From Bacteroidales bacterium (GTDB lineage Bacteria > Bacteroidota > Bacteroidia > Bacteroidales > P3), in assembly GCA_017522065.1 (NCBI GenBank), contig JAFXAD010000058.1, positions 62,001 through 126,000 of the forward strand: DNA of 64,000 nucleotides. The letters are read 5' to 3'. Each line of letters opens with the position of its first letter. Positions within the stretch are counted from its first letter, which is position 1. A program made the translations under genes and the position numbers. The notes below the pieces were generated by a model, which saw only the letters and a list, made by a program, of their open reading frames with translations, was not told the origin of the DNA and did no database searches. Below are positions 17,775 to 25,491 of the stretch, piece by piece.

Positions 17775-18371
17775 ATGAAGAAGTTTTCAGTATTGGCAAT
17801 ATGTGCAGTTATGGCCATGTCGGTTTCGGCGCAGGAAATCAGCTCGAGAGCGAAGGCTATGCGTATGATGACGTTTTCGAAACCGGAATATATTGTTAAG
17901 GATATCAAGGTCCTGGCGGACACCATGACGGTGTATTCGTTGGCAGACTATGTGATATATCCAATCGGCAAATGGGAGAATGTAGAGCAATACATCACCA
18001 ACACGCAGCTGCAATGGTATCGCGAGGTGGGATATAAACGCTATTTCGACTCCATGTCGGTGTCGGTCAATACGCTACGCCGTTTGGACGACAGTTATCT
18101 GGACATGTACAGAAGCATAACGACCGGCAGGGTTGAGATGATTGCGGGCAAGATTACCGACCCCGAGGTTGTGCTCGACAACGGAGTGCACGTCGGAATG
18201 ACGAAGGAAGATGTGTTCCGCATCATCTTCAAGCGATTCCCAAAATCGTATGTGGCGGACATCAATGTCCTGAAGGTCATCAGCGGTGCCGGCGAAGTGG
18301 GCGAGATCTACACATTCCGCGGCAACAAGCTGCGCCACATAGGCATCATTTCGAAGTACAAATACTATTAA
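17775..18371 (+). CDS. Exported protein of unknown function
   Basis: 198 residues with a clear signal peptide (MKKFSVLAICAVMAMSVSAQ, cleavage after SAQ). The mature part is charged, with LDNGVHVGMTKEDVFRIIFKRFP, a motif resembling the 'G(M)t.edv...f' segment of SmpA/BamE-like small exported domains; this resemblance is weak. Predicted periplasmic. A heptamer element with an inverted copy lies immediately downstream and may serve as terminator. No family firmly recognised. Confidence 0.8.
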   Translation: MKKFSVLAICAVMAMSVSAQEISSRAKAMRMMTFSKPEYIVKDIKVLADTMTVYSLADYVIYPIGKWENVEQYITNTQLQWYREVGYKRYFDSMSVSVNTLRRLDDSYLDMYRSITTGRVEMIAGKITDPEVVLDNGVHVGMTKEDVFRIIFKRFPKSYVADINVLKVISGAGEVGEIYTFRGNKLRHIGIISKYKYY

Positions 18372-18373
18372 TT

Positions 18374-18437
18374 GAACGGAGAACTGAGAACGTAGAAGTG
18401 AGAACTGGCTGACGCAATCCCGTTCTCAGTTCTTTGT
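18374..18437. repeat. Heptamer repeat element, copy B, with inverted arm
   Basis: Units ACGGAGA, ACTGAGA, ACGTAGA, AGTGAGA, ACTGGCT from 18376. GAACTGAGAACG at 18381-18392 is perfectly inverted at 18421-18432 (CGTTCTCAGTTC) and followed by a T-rich run, so it can fold as a terminator for the gene just upstream. Confidence 0.85.
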
Positions 18438-18511
18438 TTTTCGTGAATACACAAATAACGACATCTCTTTTTATAGTGTAACCGACAAACCAGATGTTCT
18501 TATCGGATGAT

Positions 18512-18571
18512 ACACAAAGAAAACACCCGACCGCTTGGATGAGATATAGTCAAACGCGCTTCGGGTGTTTC
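18512..18571 (-). ncRNA. Candidate small structured RNA
   Basis: A canonical minus-strand promoter directly precedes a long hairpin: AAACACCCGA and TCGGGTGTTT (18561-18570 and 18521-18530), followed on the RNA by a short T-rich stretch (TTTTCTTTG). The predicted transcript is about 55-60 nt and contains no ORF. The flanking genes are both on the plus strand, so the promoter has no other evident client. No Rfam family recognised. Confidence 0.42.
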
Positions 18572-18577
18572 TGGCTG

Positions 18578-18609
18578 CAAAATTACAACTATTTTTCAAA
18601 CTGACAAAA
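18578..18609 (-). promoter_or_regulatory. Bacteroidota-type promoter with no protein gene downstream
   Basis: Minus strand TTTTG (18605-18609), 19 nt, TAATTTTG (18578-18585). It drives the candidate small RNA. Confidence 0.65.
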
Positions 18610-18635
18610 TAATTCTTGAATTTTTTCAAAAACTC

Positions 18636-18701
18636 GTTCTCCGTTCTCAGTTCTCCGTTCTCAGTTCTCAGTTCTCAGTTCTCAGTTCTCAGTTCTCAGT
18701 T
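18636..18701. repeat. Heptamer repeat array, copy C (leader of nadD)
   Basis: Nine units of GTTCTCA or GTTCTCC from 18636 to 18698, then GTT and the ATG of nadD. This is the longest and most regular array in the window. Confidence 0.95.
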
Positions 18702-19277
18702 ATGAAGCATATCGGTCTTTTTTTCGGTTCGTTCAATCCCATACATGTGGGGCATCTGATAATTGCCAATTCGATGCTCGAACTGACCGACATGGACGAG
18801 GTGTGGTTTGTCGTTTCGCCACAGAATCCGTTCAAGGAGCGCAAGACTTTGCTTGCCGACCACCATCGTCTGCAGATGGTGCGCGTAGCGATAGACGACA
18901 ATTACAGCATGCGTGCCTGCGATGTCGAGATGCATCTGCCGATACCTTCGTATACAGTGGTCACTTTGGCACATTTGCGTGATCGCTACCCCGACAAGCG
19001 GTTCTCTATCATCATGGGCGGCGACAATCTTGAGAACTTCACGCGTTGGCGCAACTACGAGTACATATTGGAAAACTATGATTTGTACGTCTATCCCCGT
19101 CCGGGGAGCAAGCTTGGGCCACTCGCTGAGCATGGTCACGTCCATATTGTCGAAGTGCCGATGATGGACATCTCATCGAGCTACATACGCCGTCAGATTG
19201 CTGAAGGGCATCCTCCGCGCTATATGCTTACCGAGCCAGTGTTCAAGTATCTCACCGAGATGCACTTCTATGAGTGA
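18702..19277 (+). CDS. nadD: Nicotinate-nucleotide adenylyltransferase NadD
   Basis: 191 residues. Transfers AMP from ATP to nicotinate mononucleotide, the penultimate NAD synthesis step, in the cytoplasm. The nucleotidyltransferase signature GSFNPIHVGH is at residues 9-18 and the second motif SSSYIRRQ is near the C-terminus; MGGDNLENFTRW is the conserved substrate region. The 63 bases before the ATG are nothing but nine seven-base repeat units, so no ribosome-binding site is visible and the leader is unusual. A perfect palindrome terminator follows. Confidence 0.95.
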   Translation: MKHIGLFFGSFNPIHVGHLIIANSMLELTDMDEVWFVVSPQNPFKERKTLLADHHRLQMVRVAIDDNYSMRACDVEMHLPIPSYTVVTLAHLRDRYPDKRFSIIMGGDNLENFTRWRNYEYILENYDLYVYPRPGSKLGPLAEHGHVHIVEVPMMDISSSYIRRQIAEGHPPRYMLTEPVFKYLTEMHFYE

Positions 19278-19338
19278 GCACATCCTTCTCCACTGTCGAG
19301 CCTTGCCCGGTGAAGTTTTTCATGTTTTTGAAAAGAAT

Positions 19339-19368
19339 CAAGCCTGTCTGCAATTGCAGACAGGCTTG
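19339..19368. terminator. Perfect 30-bp palindrome, bidirectional terminator
   Basis: CAAGCCTGTCTGCAA followed by its exact complement, between the convergent nadD and the charge-bipolar gene. No long T run on either side, so termination may be weak. Confidence 0.65.
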
Positions 19369-19411
19369 TTGTGTGTTGCCATGTTCCGATAGGGATGTAT
19401 GAGATGGCAGC

Positions 19412-20275
19412 TTATTTCTTTTTTGTTGTTTTGGCTGTTTTGGTTGTTTTGTAGACTTTGACAGCTTTGGGCTCTTTTGCAGAAGAGGTTTTCTCTGCTT
19501 TGGCTGTTTTTGTGGTGGTTTTCGTATCTGCTTTAGTGGCAGTTTTTGTAGTGGTTTTGGTGGCTGTCTTTACAGTCTTGGTGGTTTTGGAGTTTTTCTT
19601 GGCCTCCTTGACCTCTTGTCCAACAGCTTGGACGGCTTTCAGCTCGGGGCTTTGGAATTTCTTTTTGCGACCGCGTTTTTCTTCGGGCGGGTTGTCCTCG
19701 CGCAGCATTCCTTCGCCCGAGTCGGCTTCGTCAAGCAGAGCTTCGATGTCGAGCAGTTCGTCGTCGTCGGGCTCCATGTCGTCGTCCTCGTCTTTGTCAC
19801 CGTCGACATAGCTGTCCGATTCGTCGTCTTCGGGTTTGTCGTCATAGTCCTCGTCGAGGTCGTCGTCGGCCATTTCGAACTCTTTTTTGTCTTCGGGGAG
19901 GCCCTCGAAAACCTCTTCAAGAGCACCATGTCTCATTTTGCCAACGGTGTGGTTGTCGGTGCCTTCTTCTTTGTCGATGGCTTCCGAGAGCGGAGCGAAC
20001 TCGTTTTCTTCGTGTTCTTCTTCGCCGTAGAGGTCTTTGTCGAGGTCTTCTTCGACGAGTCCGGTGTCGATTTTCACATCGAACTTGACCATATAGGAGG
20101 TGTCGGGAGTTTCGAGAGGTACCACAAAAATTGCTTCTCCATTGGGTTTAATGGTTTTTTGCAGATAGTCTTTATATCCGTCAGGATAGGCTTCTTTAAA
20201 TAGTTCCCGAATATTATCGGTTAAGTTTTTGTAGCTGATAATCAGTTTTTTCTTACGATTTCTGTGGTCTATCAT
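19412..20275 (-). CDS. Charge-bipolar protein with acidic middle and lysine-rich histone-H1-like tail
   Basis: 287 residues. The first 70 are a compact domain (KKKLIISYKNLTDNIRELFK, with KPNGEAIFVVPLETPDTSYMVKFDVKID) seen in conserved Bacteroidota proteins of unknown function. Residues about 75-185 are very acidic (runs of Asp/Glu). The last 80 are Lys/Thr/Ala repeats (TKTVKTATKTTTKTATKADT) resembling eukaryotic H1 or bacterial histone-like tails. The tail suggests nucleic-acid binding, the acidic part a charge shield. This is inference; no catalytic motif seen. Low-complexity coding could also be prone to length change. Confidence 0.8.
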   Translation of the reverse strand: MIDHRNRKKKLIISYKNLTDNIRELFKEAYPDGYKDYLQKTIKPNGEAIFVVPLETPDTSYMVKFDVKIDTGLVEEDLDKDLYGEEEHEENEFAPLSEAIDKEEGTDNHTVGKMRHGALEEVFEGLPEDKKEFEMADDDLDEDYDDKPEDDESDSYVDGDKDEDDDMEPDDDELLDIEALLDEADSGEGMLREDNPPEEKRGRKKKFQSPELKAVQAVGQEVKEAKKNSKTTKTVKTATKTTTKTATKADTKTTTKTAKAEKTSSAKEPKAVKVYKTTKTAKTTKKK

Positions 20276-20335
20276 TGTCTGTAAATTTTGTGCAAGTATA
20301 GCAAGATTCTGTTAATGTACAAAATTTTTTTTGTG

Positions 20336-22231
20336 TTATGCTACAACGATGCTTTCATCGTCTTCGACGCGGAGGTTGTTCATGATGAATTCCCGTCGCT
20401 CGGGTGTGTTGTCGCCCATATAGAAGCTGAGGACACCTTTTATGTCGAAATCCTTGTGCAGGAGCACGGGGTCAAGCCGGATATCTTTGCCTATGAAGTT
20501 CTTGAACTCGTCGGGCGAGATTTCACCAAGACCTTTGAAGCGTGTGATTTCAGCATTTGGGGTGCTCTTGATGGCGTTGATGCGTTCTTCGTCGGTGTAG
20601 CAGTAGTGTGTTTTCTGCTTGTTGCGCACGCGGAACAGCGGTGTTTGGAGGATGTAGACGTGTCCTGTGCGTATGAGCTCGGGGTAGAAGCGGAGGAAGA
20701 AGGTTATCAGCAGCAGGCGGATGTGCAGACCGTCGACATCGGCATCGGTGGCAATCACGACGTTGTTGTAGCGAAGGTTCTCGATGGTTTCGTCGATGTC
20801 GAGGGCGTTGTGCAAGAGGTTGAGCTCGACGTTTTTGTATACGTCGGCTTTGTTGATTTTCATAATGTTGCGAGTTTTTCCTCTCAGCGAGAAGACTGCC
20901 TGCGTCTCCACGTCGCGGCTTTTGGTTATGGATCCTGATGCCGAGTCACCCTCGGTGATGAAGATGGTGCTTTCGAGTCGGCGTGCATGGTTGGTGTTGT
21001 AGTGTACGTGGCAGTCGCGCAGTTTGCGGTTGTTGAGGCTTGCTTTCTTGGCGCCTTCGCGTGCCACTTTCTTGATGCCGGCAATCTCCTTGCGTTCTTT
21101 CTCGTTCTGGTTGATTTTCTGCAGCATTGCCTCGGCGGTGGCGGAATTCATGTGCAGGTAGTTGTCGAGGTGGCGCTTGAGGATGTCGAGCACGTAGGTT
21201 TTGAGGAAGGGGCTGTCATTGGTGCCGTCGGCATTGTTGGGTGCCATGTGTGTTGAGCCCAGTTTTGTCTTGGTCTGTGCTTCGAACACGGGTTCTTGGA
21301 TGCGTACACAGAGGGCGCAGACCAGTCCTTGGCGAAAGACGGCAGGTTCATAGTCCTTCTTGAAGAAGTCGCGTGCCACGCGTGCGAAAGCCTCGCGGAA
21401 GGCACTTTGGTGTGTGCCGCCTTCGGTGGTGTGCTGTCCGTTGACGAAGCTGTAGTAGTAGTCGCTGTTCTGCCCGTTGACGTGTGTGAAGGCGCATTCG
21501 AAGTCGCCGTCCTTGATGTGTACTACCGGGTAAAGTCCTTCGCTGTCCATATTGTGTTCGAGCAGGTCGAGCAGTCCGTTTTTGGAATAGTAGCGTCGGT
21601 CGTTGAAATAGAGCGAGAGGCCTTTGTTAAGGTATGCATAGTTCCAGACGCGCTCTTCGACATAGTCGTTGACGAAATGGAAGTTGCCGAAAAGCTTGTT
21701 GTCGGGAATGAATTCGACCAGAGTTCCGTTCTCCTCGTTGCTTGGGATGATGCCGCTGTCGTTGGTGAGCTTGCCTTCCGAGAATTCGGCAAAGCGGCTC
21801 TGCCCGTCGCGTACGGCCATCACTTTGAAGTAGGAGCTGAGGGCATTGACGGCCTTTGTACCCACGCCGTTCAATCCTACGGATTTTTGGAACACTTTGC
21901 TGTCGTATTTGGCTCCGGTGTTGAGTTTGCTGACGGCGTCGACGATGCTGCCCAAAGGGATGCCTCGTCCGAAGTCGCGGATGCTTACGCGTCGTTCAGC
22001 AAAGTCGATCTTGATGTTGATGCGTTTGCCGAAACCGGAGGTGAACTCGTCGATGGCGTTGTCGATGACCTCCTTGATGAGGACGTAGATGCCGTCGTCG
22101 TGGCTCGAGCCGTCGCCGAGCTTGCCTATGTACATGCCCGGGCGCAGTCGGATGTGCTCCATGTCCTCGAGATGGACGATGCTGCTCTCGTTGTAGTCGT
22201 TTGCCACAGGCGTTGTATTATAGTCTTCCAT
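20336..22231 (-). CDS. parE: DNA topoisomerase IV subunit B (ParE)
   Basis: 631 residues from ATG 22231; an in-frame TTG 42 bases upstream is less likely. GHKL ATPase motifs are present: [20 protein letters not shown], and [13 protein letters not shown]. The TOPRIM motifs [15 protein letters not shown] and [10 protein letters not shown] follow. With ParC it decatenates replicated chromosomes using ATP. Length without the GyrB-type insert and the SITKSRD wording favour ParE over GyrB. ParC is not in the window; the downstream neighbour is the bipolar-charge protein. Confidence 0.92.
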   Translation of the reverse strand: MEDYNTTPVANDYNESSIVHLEDMEHIRLRPGMYIGKLGDGSSHDDGIYVLIKEVIDNAIDEFTSGFGKRINIKIDFAERRVSIRDFGRGIPLGSIVDAVSKLNTGAKYDSKVFQKSVGLNGVGTKAVNALSSYFKVMAVRDGQSRFAEFSEGKLTNDSGIIPSNEENGTLVEFIPDNKLFGNFHFVNDYVEERVWNYAYLNKGLSLYFNDRRYYSKNGLLDLLEHNMDSEGLYPVVHIKDGDFECAFTHVNGQNSDYYYSFVNGQHTTEGGTHQSAFREAFARVARDFFKKDYEPAVFRQGLVCALCVRIQEPVFEAQTKTKLGSTHMAPNNADGTNDSPFLKTYVLDILKRHLDNYLHMNSATAEAMLQKINQNEKERKEIAGIKKVAREGAKKASLNNRKLRDCHVHYNTNHARRLESTIFITEGDSASGSITKSRDVETQAVFSLRGKTRNIMKINKADVYKNVELNLLHNALDIDETIENLRYNNVVIATDADVDGLHIRLLLITFFLRFYPELIRTGHVYILQTPLFRVRNKQKTHYCYTDEERINAIKSTPNAEITRFKGLGEISPDEFKNFIGKDIRLDPVLLHKDFDIKGVLSFYMGDNTPERREFIMNNLRVEDDESIVVA

Positions 22232-22309
22232 AAATGTTGCTATTATTTCAAAGATGTGTAATTCAGTCAACAACGACTTTCGGTGCGTTGTTTTCCGAGT
22301 GCAAAATTA

Positions 22310-22545
22310 CAAAAAAATATTGTACCAATCGGCATTGCAATAGTTTTTCACATTAGAATACCCCTAGGGCACCTCTAATAATTATTTTTCAAACGGCGTG
22401 GTATGCCTGCGAATACCTAATGAGTAAAGAAAATGCAATGAGCAATTAAACGAATTGAGCGAATTAATATATTGCCATTAAGGAATTTGTTTTGCAAGCA
22501 AAACGCGAATTAAACGATTTTAGAGGATACTTGAACTGATTATAT
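22310..22545. other. Intergenic stretch without a gene
   Basis: AT-rich and without ORF or RNA signature. Two small features: nonamer-like repeats around CGAATTGAG CGAATTAAT near 22450, and an inverted repeat GTTTTGC-AA-GCAAAAC near 22490. Confidence 0.5.
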
Positions 22546-22549
22546 GATA

Positions 22550-22588
22550 AAACACCCGCGAGGCACTAAAGGTGTCTCGCGGGTGTTT
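22550..22588. terminator. Strong terminator after tRNA-Leu
   Basis: 13-bp stem AAACACCCGCGAG / CTCGCGGGTGTTT with a 13-nt loop. A tract and T tract on the two sides allow termination on both strands. It lies 9 bases beyond the tRNA-Leu 3' end. Confidence 0.85.
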
Positions 22589-22597
22589 TTGTGTTTG

Positions 22598-22679
22598 TGC
22601 GGATGGGGGGACTCGAACCCCCACTCCGGGAGGAATTAGATCCTAAGTCTAACGCGGCTACCAATTACGCCACATCCGC
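22598..22679 (-). tRNA. tRNA-Leu (anticodon TAG)
   Basis: On the minus strand acceptor GCGGATG pairs with CATCCGC, the T arm is GGGGG-TTCGAGT-CCCCC, the anticodon arm TTAGA-CTTAGGA-TCTAA shows TAG, and the variable arm is long as expected of class II tRNAs. CCA is not encoded. Confidence 0.95.
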
Positions 22680-22743
22680 ATCTTGGTTGTTTTTGTCTGA
22701 TTGTCTTGTGGTTATATTGAATAACCAGTCCGAAAATCGTTTG

Positions 22744-22777
22744 CAAAGATACGACTTTTATTTGATTTTTCTGCAAA
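22744..22777 (-). promoter_or_regulatory. Probable promoter of tRNA-Leu
   Basis: Minus strand TATCTTTG (22744-22751) with TTTTG 22 nt upstream, slightly longer spacing than usual. Confidence 0.5.
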
Positions 22778-22902
22778 ATGATTTCGAATGCTAAAAATTT
22801 TGCATCGACTGTAAGATTTTGGCTATGTTGATCGTTTATTAATTAAAAGTTGTTTTTGCAAGTATGGATGCTTGCGTAATATAGGAATTAAATAATTTGA
22901 AA

Positions 22903-23400
22903 ATGAAAAAACTCTTTGTAATGTTTCTCGTGGCGTCGATGGCCACAGTGGTCGCCTGCAAGAAGGATGACCCCAAACCTGAACAGCCGGCCCAACCTCA
23001 GGACCGGTCGGAAATGCTCGCCAACACATCGTGGCAAAGCAATCTGCAAAACACCTATCTTTATTCTGGTGTCGAGATGCTGTTAGACTTAAACACGACG
23101 CTTGACTTTATAGACCGGACGAACGGCAGCATGTTCATGGACCTGAATGTCACCGTCCCATCGATGCCCAGCTACCCGGGTCAGAACACTAACGACTCGT
23201 TTGATTTTACTTACACCTTCGACGGCACGAATCTTGTGCTGACTCAGAATTATGTCGACGAGCAGACCGGCGAAACGGAGTCGTGGAGCGATACATTAAT
23301 ATATGACTCAGAAAATGAGACTATCATGTACGATATGAATGACCAAGAGATGGAGGAGATGTTTGGAACGGATATACTCGTTTTTGAGCGAATCAGATAA
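22903..23400 (+). CDS. Lipoprotein of unknown function, paired with a C10 protease
   Basis: 165 residues from ATG 22903 (an in-frame TTG lies two codons upstream). Lipoprotein signal ending VVACKKDD, with acylated Cys and then a Pro-rich linker. The mature part looks like a small beta-sheet domain (NTSWQSNLQNTYLYSG, FTYTFDGTNLVLTQNY), of the lipocalin-like type common among Bacteroidales lipoproteins. The stop is 18 bases before the C10 protease gene, so one transcript is likely. Some Bacteroides C10 protease genes are accompanied by small inhibitor genes, so an inhibitor or chaperone role is possible but unproven. Confidence 0.8.
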   Translation: MKKLFVMFLVASMATVVACKKDDPKPEQPAQPQDRSEMLANTSWQSNLQNTYLYSGVEMLLDLNTTLDFIDRTNGSMFMDLNVTVPSMPSYPGQNTNDSFDFTYTFDGTNLVLTQNYVDEQTGETESWSDTLIYDSENETIMYDMNDQEMEEMFGTDILVFERIR

Positions 23401-23418
23401 TCAAGAAAACATGCTAAT

Positions 23419-25428
23419 ATGAGAAAAACGCTTCTTTTTTCCTCAATTCTCACGCTATTCATTCTCCACAGTCCAATACTTTCGGCCGGTCCCGTAAGTC
23501 CCGACAAGGCCGCCGTTGTGGCCAGAAATTTCATGTCGTCGCTTCGGACCTCGAAATCGGCTGTAGTTCTTGACAAGACCCCACGACAATGGGCGTACGA
23601 CGGCATATACCTCTTTGCCTGCCAGGGTGGAGGATGGGTGATGGTTGCTGCCGACGACGACGTGAAGCCTGTACTCGCCTATTCTACCGTTGGCACGATT
23701 GATGTCGAGCGCCTTCCGATAGCGTTGCAACGCTGGCTCGAAGGCTATCAGGAACAGATCGATGCTGTGCGGAGCTATCGGGTGATGCAACATGTCGACG
23801 TGCCGTCCTATCAGAGCGACAAGAGGGATTGGTACATGCTGGATCGTGGACTTGCTCCGAAAGATGGCGAGGGCGACACCGTGGCCCCGTTGCTCTCGAC
23901 GCGCTGGGACCAGTATTTCCCCTACAACGCCATGTGCCCGTCGGGCACCGTCAGTGGCTGTGCTGCCACGGCTCAGACTCAGTTTATGAAGTTTTGGAAC
24001 TTTCCGGCCTTCGGAACGGGCAGCCATAGTTATGTGTCCCCTCGTGTGGGCACTGTCGAGTCGGCCGACTTTGGCCACACGCTCTACGACTGGTCCAACA
24101 TGCGCGACAGCACCTCGCAATATGTCACAAACGAGGAGGTCGAGGCTGTTGCTACACTGATGTATCATTGCGGTGTAAGCCTCGAGATGGATTATGGTAC
24201 GGCGGCTTCGGGAGGTAGCAGTGCCATAGGACTGGCTGGTACAGATGGCATGCATAGCATCGACAACTCGCTGAAGGACTATTTCCACTACAGTCGCGAC
24301 ATGCAGGTGCATTTCAAGGTATATGGCTACAATAATGCCAGCTGGCGTGCCTTGCTCATCGACGAGCTCAATCAGGGACATCCGATTCTCTATGCGGGTG
24401 CTGCCGAACAGGGTGGACACGGATTTATATGCGACGGCTATGACAGCCGCCAGTATCTGCACTTCAACTTCGGCTGGAGCGGCATCGGCGACGGATTCTA
24501 CACCGTCGACTCCATCAGCCCGGGCGTTGGAGGTGCTGGTGGCAACGGGACCTACACCTTCAATCTCCAGAATGCGGCACTCATCGGTGCCGTACCCGAC
24601 TATGCAATGCGTGTGAGCGACACTCTGTTCAACTTTACCCGTGATGGTGGCACCGACTCGTTGCTCTTCTGCATCAACGAGACCGTCAATACAACATGGA
24701 GCGTCAGCAGCAGTGCCGCGTGGCTGACGGTCGACGAGGCTCAGTTCGGACGTGCCGGATGGGTTCGCTTCCATGTGGCCGAGTCGGACGAGGACGGCGA
24801 GAGGGTGGCTACGTTGACATTCGTTCAGGGCAATGAGACCGTCACTGTCCGTGTCGTGCAGCTCAATCTCAATTCTGAAGACATGTGTCCTCTGACGGTA
24901 GTGATGGAAAGCACTCACGGCAGAGGCTGGCAAGGCGGAGCATATCTGAGCCTGGAGTCGCCCAACGGATACGTGTATGGCACAGCCCAGTTGGAAGCAG
25001 GCCAGCGCGACTCGGTGGTGATAATGGTGGCTCCAAAGGATGTCTACTCGGTGTGGCATAGCGGTGGCGGCACCGACCGCTACATCAACTATTGGGTGCG
25101 CAACCAGTATGGCGAAAACTTCGTCGAGGCTGAGTATGCATACCTTTCGGGTGGCACCGACCTTATCCCTTGGCCATGCGGTCATGTCGACATTCCTACA
25201 GTCGACAGGCAAAGTACTTTACTGTCCGTATTTCCGAACCCTGTGGGTGATGTGCTTCATGTCAGCGGAGCCGATTTGCAGAAAGTCGAGGTCATAGACC
25301 TTGGCGGCCGCAAGGTGGCCGAGTCGAACAACGACAAGGTCGACGTGTCGGAACTACCTAAAGGACATTATTTTGCGCGTATCGTTACTTCCACAGGCAC
25401 ATCGGTGCGTCGTGTTGTGAAAAAGTGA
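23419..25428 (+). CDS. C10 (streptopain-like) cysteine protease with BACON domain and T9SS sorting tail
   Basis: 669 residues. Signal peptide, then a Spi-type propeptide (about 25-110; GGWVMVAADDDVKPVLAYS), which keeps the zymogen inactive. The catalytic domain has Cys181 in VSGCAATAQTQFMKFW and His334 in GGHGFICDGYD, followed by HFNFGWSGIGDGFY, all hallmarks of peptidase family C10. Residues about 400-480 form a BACON domain (WSVSSSAAWLTVD, VTVRVVQLN). The last 75 residues are a type A T9SS C-terminal domain (SVFPNPVGDVLHVSG ... RIVTSTGTSVRRVVKK), so the enzyme should be exported through the type IX system and released or anchored at the surface. Ends in its own terminator. Confidence 0.92.
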   Translation: MRKTLLFSSILTLFILHSPILSAGPVSPDKAAVVARNFMSSLRTSKSAVVLDKTPRQWAYDGIYLFACQGGGWVMVAADDDVKPVLAYSTVGTIDVERLPIALQRWLEGYQEQIDAVRSYRVMQHVDVPSYQSDKRDWYMLDRGLAPKDGEGDTVAPLLSTRWDQYFPYNAMCPSGTVSGCAATAQTQFMKFWNFPAFGTGSHSYVSPRVGTVESADFGHTLYDWSNMRDSTSQYVTNEEVEAVATLMYHCGVSLEMDYGTAASGGSSAIGLAGTDGMHSIDNSLKDYFHYSRDMQVHFKVYGYNNASWRALLIDELNQGHPILYAGAAEQGGHGFICDGYDSRQYLHFNFGWSGIGDGFYTVDSISPGVGGAGGNGTYTFNLQNAALIGAVPDYAMRVSDTLFNFTRDGGTDSLLFCINETVNTTWSVSSSAAWLTVDEAQFGRAGWVRFHVAESDEDGERVATLTFVQGNETVTVRVVQLNLNSEDMCPLTVVMESTHGRGWQGGAYLSLESPNGYVYGTAQLEAGQRDSVVIMVAPKDVYSVWHSGGGTDRYINYWVRNQYGENFVEAEYAYLSGGTDLIPWPCGHVDIPTVDRQSTLLSVFPNPVGDVLHVSGADLQKVEVIDLGGRKVAESNNDKVDVSELPKGHYFARIVTSTGTSVRRVVKK

Positions 25429-25458
25429 CACAATAAATAAACCTTTTTTCAGTTATGT

Positions 25459-25489
25459 AATGTGCAGGCTTTTGTCTGCACATTTTTTT
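25459..25489 (+). terminator. Terminator after the C10 protease gene
   Basis: Stem TGTGCAG / CTGCACA (25461-25467, 25476-25482) with flanking A-T pairs and seven Ts. The next start codon is only 3 bases beyond. Confidence 0.8.
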
Positions 25490-25491
25490 AT

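Noticed and set aside
20336-22231. GyrB instead of ParE
   Set aside because: Length, lack of a large TOPRIM insert and the SITKSRD wording favour ParE; a gyrB elsewhere would settle it.
23455-25212. 585-codon frame opposite the C10 protease gene
   Set aside because: Shadow of a high-GC third-position gene; no recognisable domain or start context.
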